Origin: Patiria miniata
Taxonomy: Eukaryota > Echinodermata > Asteroidea > Valvatida > Asterinidae
Reading direction: 5' to 3'
DNA length: 64,000 nt
NCBI RefSeq assembly: GCF_015706575.1
Contig: NW_024037074.1
Location: 23,363,334 to 23,427,333 of the forward strand
Shown here: positions 1-10,762 of the stretch, one piece after another
Layout: each line of letters opens with the position of its first letter
Position numbering within the stretch: position 1 is the stretch's first letter
Program-made: the position numbers and the translations under genes
Notes under the pieces: model-generated
Database searches by the model: none
Seen by the model: only the letters and a program-made list of their open reading frames with translations
What the model was told of the DNA's origin: nothing

Positions 1-217
1 ATACATCTGTGTTCTGCGATGTTGTATTTAAACCAAAAATCGAAACAAAAATGGAACTGCATGCTGTAAACGTAGAGAAATAAACAGGTGATTCAGTTAC
101 TCAAAACCTGCATATTTTTCAGAAGTTGGCTGTGGCCACTAAAATTTCCTTTCTGTCGACAAAAGGGTCGCTAGCTTTTTCATTTCAACTGCGGCATTTT
201 CTTCTATAAATTTGTAG

Positions 218-542
218 GTGTGTGGATGGCAAAGACATGTGTGAGCAGCATGTCTGCCAGAACAACGCAACCTGTCTCGACGACGACAGGGGGACCGGGT
301 ACAGCTGTTACTGCCCGCCGGGCTACCACGGCCAACTGTGCCAGATTAATACGGACGAGTGCGTCAGCTCCCCATGCCTGCACGACGGCACCTGTGAAGA
401 TCGGGTCAACGCGTTCGACTGCCACTGCGCGCCGGGGTACGAGGGCTTACGGTGTGAGAACGAGACGGACGAATGCACCAGCTCGCCCTGTGAATACGGC
501 AGATGTGTGGACCTTGTAAACGGCTTCGAGTGTGCATGTACG
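218..542 (+). CDS. Gene A exon with three EGF modules
   Basis: The exon opens in phase 2 after a TTTGTAG acceptor and ends in phase 0 at a GTAAGT donor. It encodes C-rich modules beginning MCEQHVC, DECVSSPC and DECTSSPC. The first two are complete EGFs. The third stops after its fifth cysteine at the exon end (ECACT). Length is 325 bp, exactly as in gene B, whereas gene C has 658 bp here. Confidence 0.9.
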
Positions 543-3500
543 GTAAGTCGAAGTAGCCTGCCTGGGAAAATTCAGGTTCACAGACCAAATTAGATCTGAC
601 TATTCTGACGAATGTTAAGTCAGGCCAAAAAAACAACCTTGCTACCTTTCTTGATGGAGTAGTCTGTCGATACGTTTGTTGTCACACCCACATTCAAAAT
701 GATCTGCCGACGCCTGTGACTTAGACCCCTGGATACGCTACTGCCATCATCCAGCTAGTCACTTTGTATGATATGCTGTATACATTTTCCCAAGTTGTTC
801 ATTCCAACATGCGAAGCCTCGATTTCGCATTTTTCAATCTAAGTGCAGTATTCCTAGTATGATTTCCTTATGATGAACATTTCCAATGAACTTGAGGAGA
901 TTATTGTGCAACCTATCTATAAAGCTTTGAATAACATACTTCCTGAGTGATCGTTTCCCCTGAACTAAAATTATTTCCCTCATAGTCAAATTGAAGTGCT
1001 GTCCAGAGCCTAACATTCCAAACCTTTGCAGAAACTGCTTAAAGAATCTGCAATAAGTTGCATCTTGGTGGGAGTTTTAGAGTGAGTCTTTTGTGTTAAT
1101 AGGTCGAATGTCAGAATGGCTACTGTGACGCCGGTGTATGCCGTTGTACTGAAGGATACGAGGGTGAGGATTGTAGCGTGCTGATAGACTACTGCAGCAG
1201 TTCACCCTGCGCTAAGGGGACATGCGTCCCATTATTCGATAGTTTCAGGTCAGTATCGATACAATTTACCCTAGTTATACAGTGGGATCAGTGCGTGGAA
1301 TTTGATTTGTGAAACATGATTCCACTGATTGCAAAACCTTCGTCTAAATGCGGTCCATTTTGCAAAGTATGCATCCAAACGAATGTGTTAAAAAGTCAAA
1401 CAAGACGACAAGAAACGCTTAATAAAGCTTGTCCCGGCTCCCACAAAATTCTGTTGAGTTGACTCAGAATGGCTTTATACAGTGGACGTCTTTTCAGACA
1501 TCTGGTCTACACATGATTTAGCCCATTCATCGGCGTTACGGGGTAGGCCTACTCCTGTACGATAGCACTGCCGCATCACATGTCAGTTGTCAGAGAATCA
1601 GTGACTAGTCCGAGAGAGGTACAAAGACGCCATTCGGCTGGCCCTCTGGGACCAGCAAAGATCCATTGTAAAGTCTGCGTGATTTTTGTAATAAATTGGG
1701 ACCCTTACTATAGTCTATTGAACATCCTCTTCCACAGCAAGGGTTATGTTTTGATATCCAGATTCTGAACATCTGATGGATGATGATAGCCGAATTTACC
1801 AATTAGGCAACAGCTTAGTCCTCATTTCTGATCGAAGTGACGTCTAATAAAGTTGACTCCGATTGACTGGCGCGCGGGGTCGTATACTATTTGCACGATC
1901 AGATGTTCATCGTGTTGCTCTGCACACGTCATGAATACTCAGACTATACATGTCGACAGTATACCTGTTGAAAATTGTGATAGTGAGGTAAATTGCCAAT
2001 TAAATAATTCAGGCAGATTAGAAACGTGGCACATACACGCATCATTTCTAAGCTTCCTGCTGGTTTTCTGCGTTTGAAATGACTCGATTAATATCGAAAT
2101 TGTGCATTATTTGACTTTTTTCATTCACATAGATGCGAGTGTGATCCCTTCCACGAAGGTGAATACTGTGAGAAAATGATAGAGAATCCCTGCTCCCTGT
2201 CACCGTGTAATGGGAACGGCCAATGCTCACTGTCTGCAGACAAGAATGACGGGTATCAGTGCACCTGTAACGATGACTTCTACGGAGAGAAATGCGACAA
2301 AGGTAGTTCACTTAGTCCCTCTCACATAAAGGACTCTGACGTCTGCTAATCTCTTTCACGTTATCTTGCAAAGGAAGAGCAGGGCACTTGGGGTATCTTG
2401 TTGCAGAGATCAATGCGCGGGCAAATTTTGGGCGGAATCTTGGATTTGTTGGGTTTTTTATTCACTGAAAAAAAGTAATCCCGAATGTCCATTCTAAAAA
2501 ACCACACAAATAGACCTGTCAGTTCTTTTCTTCAGGACTTCAGTGTCTGTGAGTGTTGACGTCAGCACATCAGCTGTTTCAAAAAGACTTTTGTTCATAC
2601 TACAGGTTGATAATCATTAACAAAAAAAATGGTTTGTCAATAGACCTATCAGTTCATTTCTTCAGGACTTCAGTGTCTGTGAGTGTTGACGTCAGCACAT
2701 GCATCAGCTGATTCAAAGAGACTTTTCTTCATACTACAGGTTGATAATCATTAAAAAATTGTTTGTCAATAGACCTATCAGTTCATTTCTTCAGGACTTC
2801 AGTGTCTGTGAGTGTTGACGTCAGCACATCAGCTGATTCAAAAAGACTTTTCTTCATACAACAGGTTGATAATCATTAACAAAACGGTTTGTCAATTTCA
2901 TTTGGTTGTACGTGAAGTGGTTTGCTTACGCTTATCTTCTAAAGAAAGCTACCTCTCACTGGTTACATTACTGCGTGTTACCATTCAGTCCTCCAAATTC
3001 GGTACATTTGAATTTGAAGTCAAACGTGGAACTTTTATGTAAGAAATCCCAAGATATCTTCAAAACCTATAATGGATTTTGCTGTGTGTTTTGCATATTC
3101 CTTGGATGGCCTTCAGTGAATTGAACTGTTCAATTTGATTGGTTTTATCGCCAGCGTTAAAAGTGTATGGATGCGTCGTCTTCATCGTGGGGACACTGAC
3201 AGACCTTGCCGATTTCGAGACCCACATGGCCAACTTATTGAAGTTGCTGCTGACGTCAGAGTATGCACGGAGCAGCAAGAATATCACAGTCGACGTCGTC
3301 AAAACAGAGGACTACGTCGAGTCTAGCACAGGGTAATGTGACCGTGACACGGTCAGATGAAAACTAGCTGAATATTGAAGATGAACTTTTTAAGTGCATT
3401 TTTTTCATTCTGCCTTTTTTATGAACAGCTTTTACAACACCATTATAGTGTAGAATTTTAAAATATACATAAGGGGCCTACTGTGAACAAATCTGCGAAT

Positions 3501-5490
3501 GTTTTATATCTGGAAGCATAAACAATTTTGACTGCAGTATAATTTTATGCACTCTCTACACCTTCGGCATTTTTGGCACGTGAATGCATACAAGTCACCT
3601 AAGCGTGTCTTTCCTACTATTTATTCAACAGTGGTCACCTTCTTTAAACTCACCCATATTCCCAGTGATGAACATTCAAAGTCGTTGACAGTGATTTGCT
3701 TCCCCCGCCCTTGAAAAAAAGAAAATGAACAAGCTATCTTAATTATTGCATTTATGTATAGGGATCCGCTTACCCGCGTCACCTACGTGGTTTGGTCCTC
3801 GGAAGATTTTCTCCCTAAAACTGAGGTGGAGAAGGCGGTAGACGAGGCACCTCCTTCCCAGGTCAATGAGGAGCTTGGTTACGGGGTGTTCAAGGGAAAG
3901 GCAGAACCGAAACCCCAGAATAACCCGGTGAGTTCAAGGTTGAACACAATCATGACCTGACGCGCATGCGTGTTTATGATATAATCCGAAGACATGCTTT
4001 GCACTATTCTTGTTTGGCCAATCCTCTTATTTGAATAATGTATTATTTCTGACCGACTTAAGACAGATTGCCAACCGAGTACGTCAGTTGTGTGTACTCC
4101 ATGCAGTTAGAGAAACATAAAATAGGTTATTAGCAAGTCAATTGTAAGGCAGGTCTATCTCACTCAGATCATCGGTTTGTGAAAACATGAAAGTCAAGTT
4201 TTGTGTCCTCCATACACATGACAATTAAAGAAGCATAACTTATTAGCAAGTCTGTTATTACGCAGGTAGACCATACTTAGATCGTGTTTGTGGAAACACG
4301 AAAGTTTAGTCTGAGTCCACGGACAAGCAGCCTTTTTTTCAAAACTGAATTGAGTTGGGACCTGATAACAGTGTTACTTCGCAATGTTAAGACACCCATT
4401 ATGAAGGAGTACAATTTTAACATTGCTTTGAATTTGGGATCTACGAGAAGTTTTAGAACAAGACCTAGATTAGTCAATTTCAATAAAGAAAAAACAGTCA
4501 ATAGAGATTTGATATGGGTCACAACGACGACAAACGCCAAAACTCTCCTGAGGCATTTTTTTGAATGGCCCTCAAATTATTTATTTGCAATTTTCAAGGC
4601 GTGCGAACCGTTCGCAAATTACAGTAACCGAATCTAATACACTTCCCGCCACAAAATTCAGTACCTATTGAATCATTAACACATATCGTCAATCTTGAAA
4701 TGCTTATTAATTCTTGAAATGTTATTAACTCATCAGAACTGGGCTGCTTCCCATTGGTACGTCATTGTTATCGTCATCCTGATTACAGTGGCCGTGGTGG
4801 TAGGGCTTGTGGCTTTCAGAATGAAGCATACAAGACGGTAAGTGTTTTGTGCACTTTTTGTTGGAGATTTTAATGTTAACCTTGTGACAAGGCCATCGTG
4901 ACGATTGACATTTTTATCTTTTCCCCGGTGCCATGAGGTGGCGCGGATTGAGCGCAGACTAGGCCTTGGCTTAGTGCACAGCCTCCACTCAATGGGCGCG
5001 TACGTGCGCGTTCCTTCACTTCACTTGAGATCGCACAAGGCACGATGGGAAACAACATGGCGCAGCAAGAGCTCGTACCCATGGGAACGAGGTTGCATAG
5101 CGCAGGCCGAGCTAGTCGTCACTTGGCATTTGTAGTCTTCGTTTAATCCGTCTCTATGGTTGTGAGCGTAAGATGAAATGCTGAGTAACAGAACAATGCA
5201 GACTGAGTGATTCATTAGGTACTTTTTACCTTTTTTTCAGAATTCTTCACATAACCCGAAAATCGGAGAGACTGGAGATGGATGATGAGCTGCAAGACGA
5301 CGGACACTTCAACGTCTTGGCAGAGGCCGATTACGAGGAAGTGGGGAACCAGACCGCTAACGGCTCAGCCAATGCCTCGGACTACGAAATCCCATCGTGT
5401 GTCAAAGAGGACATGGGCGAATATGCGGAGACGGCTGTCGACAACATTTATTCCGAGACCCCGGATGTATGGAAGCCTTCGACAAACTAG
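218..5490 (+). CDS. DSL/EGF-family transmembrane protein, gene A (3' part; 5' part beyond window)
   Basis: This is the C-terminal part of a single-pass membrane protein nearly identical to gene B. Exons read as 218-542, 1103-1248, 2133-2302, 3155-3332, 3762-3927, 4737-4837 and 5241-5490, all with AG/GT borders and the same lengths and phases as gene B. In order they encode three EGF modules, a tenascin-like EGF and two further EGFs, a two-exon juxtamembrane domain, a transmembrane helix and an 83-codon tail ending KPSTN. About 444 residues are visible. The first visible exon opens in phase 2, so upstream exons must lie to the left. By homology the missing part should encode a signal peptide, MNNL, DSL and about nine more EGFs. 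No frame break is seen. A role in cell-surface recognition is inferred; the ligand or partner is unknown. Confidence 0.9.
1103..2302 (+). CDS. Gene A exons with tenascin-like EGF and last two EGFs
   Basis: Exons 1103-1248 and 2133-2302. The first starts VECQNGYCDAGVCRC, a compact EGF of tenascin spacing, then begins an EGF (DYCSSSPC) that is finished by the second exon (CECDPFHEGEYC). A last EGF begins NPCSLSPCNGNGQC. Joining the exons in phase 2 rebuilds the split EGF without a gap. Confidence 0.88.
2497..2900 (+). repeat. Three direct copies of a ~130-bp unit in a gene A intron
   Basis: The unit, starting near AATAGACCT.TCAGTTC and ending near the stretch GATAATCATTAA, occurs three times at about 130-bp spacing. 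Each copy holds the octamer TGACGTCA, at 2557, 2687 and 2816. Gene B has only one partial copy at about 20757-20865, with TGATGTCA instead. This looks like a local tandem expansion private to gene A. Confidence 0.85.
3155..3927 (+). CDS. Gene A juxtamembrane domain (two exons, SEA-like?)
   Basis: Exons 3155-3332 and 3762-3927 encode about 115 residues with no cysteine cluster after the first strand. The segment runs GCVVFIVGTLTDLADFE, a helix-like MANLLKLLL, a strand ITVDVVKTEDY, then TRVTYVVWSSEDFLPK and a charged end KGKAEPKPQ. Length, position between EGFs and membrane, and the alternating strand/helix pattern resemble SEA-type or Jagged juxtamembrane domains. No GSVVV autoproteolysis site is visible. 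The fold assignment is inference. Confidence 0.75.
4737..4837 (+). CDS. Gene A transmembrane exon
   Basis: A 101-bp exon starting NWAASHWY, then about 22 hydrophobic residues (VIVIVILITVAVVVGLVA) and a basic stop-transfer end (FRMKHTRR). Phase 0 in, phase 2 out, matching genes B and C. Confidence 0.92.
5241..5490 (+). CDS. Gene A cytoplasmic-tail exon, tyrosine-rich
   Basis: The last exon encodes 83 codons including the stop at 5488-5490. The tail is acidic and has four tyrosines in short acidic contexts: DYEEV, DYEIP, EYAET and IYSET. YEEV and YEIP resemble SH2-docking motifs of the pYEE[I/V] type. No PDZ ligand such as the Delta C-terminus is present (ends KPSTN). Signalling use is inferred. 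Confidence 0.88.
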
Positions 5491-8080
5491 AGTTGGTGAT
5501 CAGACTCTAAAATGTCGCAGGTCAGGTTCGATCCACAATCGGAGCCACATTTGACATGATACTTTTTCGGGTCAAAATTATGATTCTCCAGTACAAAATG
5601 ATACTTTTCCGGGTCAAATGACACTTCACATCATTGTCAATTTCCGGTTCATTTTGACCCGAAAAAACTTGGATCTTTTAAGAGAGCATTAACTGCGTTA
5701 TATAATTTAGCAGACAGCAATTCCTAATTAATTTACCCTCTCTTAAAAAGAAGAAATAATAATAATTTTCCTAGGTTCAAAAATAAACTTGATTTACCGC
5801 TTTTAATTGCTGTTCCAATATTTGGTTAATCGGTGGCTTTTGTATATTTCCCTCCAAAAATGATCAACCCTAATGCCTAAAAGTAATCCTGGGGCCAATA
5901 GAAATTGAAAAAGGAAAACAAAAAGTAACTCCACTTTGTCGCAAAGTGAAGTACAAGTCTGTACCTAATCAATCCTAATCAATCCAAATTGCCGAGAAAT
6001 ACCAGTTATCTTATCTCTACAGAGCTGGAGCATTAACGAACCTTCAAGAGCATTTGCCACACGTCCGCTATCAAGAGTATCGACAAAGTGCAAGTAATTA
6101 AAAAAATCATACGTTCAAGGCACGTCCCATGTTGGCAGAAGTATATAGAAAAGGTCTAAACGATCAAATGGATATACATTATCTAAACCAAAATATATCT
6201 CGCTGAAGAACAAGTGCTCAAACAAGAGAATGTCCTGAATCACTTCCTGGATGTCTGTATTTCTGAAACCATTTCTGCGGACTTCAAACCTATATATAAG
6301 AACGCAAAAAAACACAGAGCTTCATCTAAATTACTGTAGGAGAAACAACAAACGTTTAATATTAAATTTGTACATTACAAGTAAAGCCAATGTTTGTGAA
6401 ATCGTACGCAAACTTGTACGACATTATTAGTGCATGTAAAGAAGCGATTAAGACGTGGAAATGATGTTTTACCGTGAATAATATAATGAGCCGAGAGCTT
6501 TATTTTCTGAAGAGCCATTGTCTGCTTATTTTAATTAAATGAAATTGAGAACACTTGATTTTTGTGCCGTAAAACATGAATTATACCACTGACGTTTTCG
6601 TTTTTATAAAACAAAAGGCATATAATCATGTGATTAGAAGTGGTACACTGTGATTCGCATAATATACATTTCTTTGCATTTGTAGCTATAAAAGATACGG
6701 CAAAGTATTTTCGAAAAATTGGCTCAGTGAAAATTACAGGAAAGAAACAATAATGAATTGGAAATAAGAAAACATTGAAATGACATTTGCTATATTTATA
6801 GTTGTTGTATTAGTCGGCCATAAGTTTATTAACCTTTTCGTACTTTTAATGTTCAATTTCGGTAGAAAGCGTATATAATCCATGAAACAAAATGCAAGAA
6901 GTAAAACAATACTTCGTAATTATTTGTAATTTAAGGGACACCGTAATCAATATAACTATTCTCAGGTCGTACTAAATTTAATTTTAAAAAAATTTACAAT
7001 TATCTTATTCCTTTTACCGTATTTTTTTTCATTCAAAATAATTCGCCAGTACAGTGTTTGTATATGGTCGGTTGATTACTCATTGGTATCCCTGCGTGTT
7101 TTTGTTAATAAGTACTCCACTCCACAGAGTACCTCAAGGTAGGAGCTTACAATATTGCATAGCGACAAAATAAATGTGAGCATATGGTATAACTAGCATA
7201 TATTATGATAAATATTTGCATATTGCCGCTTACACAACTTTGTAGCAAATAAGATAATGTCAGCATATACTACAATAATGTTTGCAATTTCAGCGTAAAT
7301 ATATTTCCGTATAACTTGTTTTCTTCGTGAATGACTCACTTATTAACATTGATCAAAGGGCTATTTGGTGTGTTGAGATCATGACAAAATAGCCTGATTT
7401 TGTCCCTTTTTGCGTGTTCTTTAAGAAATTTGAGGAAATGTGTAGGGTATTTCCCTGAACTGCATAGCTACAATTTGTTGATTTTTTCCCCAACAATTGA
7501 CTGTGCACTGACTGTATTACTTCCGTGTCTTTCAGTTGAAGTGATCATCAGTGACGCAAACATAAAGGAGTTTCACTTTCTTAAAAAAAAAAAATCAGTT
7601 TAGCTGCTAGGTCAAGTGCTACTACGGTCAGCTATTTGCAACTTAAAAATCGGTCAAAATTTTTATGTTCGGATTATTGACTGGAAAATCTGTGGTGTAT
7701 TGGAATATATCTAGTCGAAAAGGCGAAAACCATCGACATGTGTTGTCCGTTAGCGCTCACCAGTTAATTCTCAGTAACAATTAGAAACCAGTAAGTAGTT
7801 TGATTGTGCTGTTCTAATAAGAGTGCAAGACATTCGTAGAAAGAGAGTACCTCAATATAATGCACCAATTTCGTAAAAACAAATGACGTAGTTTTCCATT
7901 TATTAACTTTGCATAGTACTCATTCGCGCTTATACACGGACGGTAAAGTGCAGTATGAATTATTAAATATATACAAAATGTTAAGTCCGATTGAGCTAAA
8001 GCTTTGCATATGTTGCATATATTTTTCATTGGATTCAAACTAATAGGCGAATAAGTAATTAAATTGGGAGTGCAATTGGG
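5491..8080. other. 3' flank of gene A, duplicated behind gene B
   Basis: There is no convincing gene here. The first 200 bases contain inverted GGGTCAAA/TTGACCC motifs. An AATAAA at 5782-5787 is a possible poly(A) signal. The whole stretch to about 8010 is colinear with 25213-28115 behind gene B, with scattered substitutions and indels, so it belongs to the segmental duplication. Confidence 0.7.
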
Positions 8081-8084
8081 TCTA

Positions 8085-8625
8085 TGATGGTTCCCATGGC
8101 ATAATTTATGCATGTTCTCCAGTGTCACCCGGCGGTGTCCCCGTGCTGTCTTTTGAATCTCCATGGTGTTCCCATTGTGTCCATAATTTATCACCCACAT
8201 TATGGTGTTTCCATGGCGTCCGAATCCTCAGAGTGTACCCATGTGTCTAAAATCCCCATGATGTTCACATGGTCCAGTAATCCCCCTTGGTGTTCCCATG
8301 GTGACCATAAAGTCCCCATTGTGTTCACATGGTGTCCATAAAATTCCCATGGTGTTCCTGTGGTGTTCATAAATTCTCCATGATGTTCCCATGATGTCCA
8401 TAAAATCCCCATGATGTTCCCATGGTGTCCGTAAGATCCCCATGGTCTTCCCATGTTGTCCATGCAATCTCTAGGGTGTTCCCAAGGGTTTCCCATGTTG
8501 AGCATAAAAACTCCCATGGTGATCATTTTCACTACATGGTGTTCTTGATGACCCCGTGGGTTTCCCATTGCATCCCATGGGACCCCATGGGAATCCCATG
8601 GGATGCCCATGTGACATTTCTGTAA
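8085..8625 (+). repeat. CATGG-rich minisatellite (~30-bp unit)
   Basis: A tandem array of imperfect units of the form CCCCATGGTGTTCCCATGGTGTCCATAAAAT, rich in CCATGG palindromes. The open frames on both strands (for example 8200-8610) are by-products of the repeat and are not genes. Confidence 0.85.
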
Positions 8626-10690
8626 GGGATATTTTCTAAACTTTTTGGTTTGGTTCTAGGGGCTCCCGTACAGAGAAAAACAAAAGATGGGTATACCAAT
8701 TTGTCTTTTTATTAACCAGGGAGAAATGCCTCATATACAGTTTAGTAGTGGATCTACAGGGTGTCTTGAATTCCAAACATTATGAGTTAATTATGCAAAA
8801 GTTATTAACTTGAACACTGTCAAACTGACTCCATCTTTGACAGTAATTCATTTACTTTTCATTGATATCGTATTTGCATCTCTTCGATAAAGCACCGTTG
8901 AGGGGTGTATTGGTCCCTGTTTTGAAATTAATGGTGCTTTGTCATCCGTGACTGAAGAGAATGCAACATTTTATAAAGTAGGGCCTAAATAAATGAAAAC
9001 TATCCTTTAAGATGGAGCCATTTCAAAAGTGTTCAAGTTCATAACTTTTAACCCTTTGCTTTTGCATTCCCTTTATTTTGATACATGCAGAGGGGGATAG
9101 GGGTTGCGGCTTGCAGCTTGCAAACCCCCCCCCCCCCCCTCCCCTCATGTTCAGCCGCTGACTCGTGTTAAGTGACTAGTAAAATGAAACCACAGAGATC
9201 ACATGGGATGCTCATTCTCAAATTGCCTTAGAATGCAGGAGAAATCAGTGTAGATTTTAACATTTTCAGGGGGCATTCCATCGGACCTTTGGCACGCCTT
9301 AGACTCAACCTATCAATCCCTTTATATCAAACCATCGCCTCCTGAAAGCTAGATGCGATTCTGATAAAATTACGTTAACATTGGGGTTCTTTTTTAACCC
9401 CAAAAGGGCCGGGCCGGAATCCGCCCCCCCCCCCCTCAACATTTTCCGCGATAGCGGACCCGAGCTGTTATGACTGTATAGCCTCGAGCTTTGCGCATCT
9501 TTCGATACCAAAAACATAAAAATCGAACCACGGGTTGCCGCGTAGCGAAAACTTTTCCGCCGCTACGCGCCGTGAAAACTGAATTTTCCCGTATACGTCG
9601 TGCACACAGAGCAGAATTGCCAATCGTACATATGAATAATTGATTAGCCATAATTCCACAATTCTTTGACCTATAGTCATGAAATTTCTTGGGTTATTAC
9701 AGGCGCGGATCCAGAGGGGGGGGTCAAACCCCCCCCCCCCCAGCTCTGTCAAAAAAACAAAAAATTCCATACAAATTCCTAAAAAATAAGTCGAACCCCC
9801 CCCCCCCCCCCCCCCCTGCTGTGACACCCAATAAAATTGTTACTGGTATAATGTCTGCCTGTTGAAAATACGGGACACCATTCCGTAATCTAGTGTTAAT
9901 AATCGTTGAATTTGAACAGCGCCCCTATTGAAAAATGGTATATTAATTGAAATATAACTTCAGTGGGGTTTTGTGAAGTTCAAATGCACCTCAATATATG
10001 ACTTTCTGTTCCTGTGAGTGGGCTCAAGAATGGTACGAGCATGGTACTACATGGCACGGTATCTTCACTGCAAACATAATTATGGGGTGTATAATGGTGG
10101 ACAAAAATCTATTCTGAATGGTAAAGTGGGTTCGAAGAGCAGATTACTTTAACAAAAATGGCAGCAGTGACAGAACCTATGACTAGAAGAACCACGAGCG
10201 TCGAGCACGAAATAATTTAACAAGACAATCGAACACACGAACAATCATTCTATTACACAGTCATGTGGCCTTTGCCGTAGCTACGGTCTTCGACCTCGTA
10301 TACAGGTGTCGCATGCCGAAGAAACCAGAAACAAACACATGTTGTAATTGGCGGTTTTGCGCTCGTGGCCCTTCCAAAAAAAAAGAGCTTTTTAAGTGAA
10401 CTGACTGTTGTGACGGCCTTTCGCAAGTTCCGTAGCCTTCATAGATACGAAGGTCGTACAAATGTTATTTATGCTGTTTACAAAGTTCTTATGAAGCCCC
10501 ATAAAGTTGTCCAATACAGGAGAAACACTGGCCTCGTTATTTTTTTAGACGTAAGTTCAAATAATAAATACATTCCTTTTGTAAATATGGATCTTTATAA
10601 GTGTTTTTTTTTAAGATACCAATCACTCTATCAAATATTGCTCAGTTTCGACTGAAATTGAGTATGTTCAATGTTGCGTGTGTGTCGGCA
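8626..10690. other. Intergenic, repeat-derived
   Basis: No gene is supported. The stretch holds inverted repeats near 8806-8849 and 9005-9051 (arms of about 44 bp, probably a MITE), long C runs at 9127-9140, 9422-9436 and 9797-9816, and a truncated copy of the piggyBac-like element from 9398 to about 9700. Confidence 0.6.
9398..9700 (+). mobile_element. piggyBac-like MITE, truncated copy
   Basis: It starts directly after TTAA with CCCCAAAAGGGCCGG and is colinear with the complete element at 62704-63166. The right end is lost at a G/C-rich stretch near 9700. Confidence 0.6.
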
Positions 10691-10696
10691 AGTTGA

Positions 10697-10762
10697 ATGA
10701 TTCGGAATCATTACTACAAAATGGACCTTTTGGTGGTAGTTTTCCTCACCTTTTTAATGCAG
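10697..10762 (+). CDS. Gene B signal-peptide exon
   Basis: A short exon with a basic start, the hydrophobic core LLVVVFLTFL and a GTAAT donor in phase 0. The ATG at 10697 follows an in-frame TGA. A second in-frame ATG at 10721 has a stronger context (AAAATGG) and would give a 14-codon exon. Gene C has an equivalent exon at 46405-46458. Confidence 0.75.

Larger units (their letters stand above)
1..8010 (+). repeat. Segmental duplication, copy A (partner 18208-28115)
   Basis: Exons, introns and 3' flank of gene A align colinearly with gene B. Exons look about 95% identical or better by eye; introns are lower and differ by indels. The left end is outside the window. Similarity stops near 8010/28115. 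Confidence 0.88.

Noticed and set aside
8200..8610. 136-codon open frame on the minus strand
   Set aside because: It is the translation of the CATGG minisatellite (repeating GxPWxxHG-type words), not a gene.
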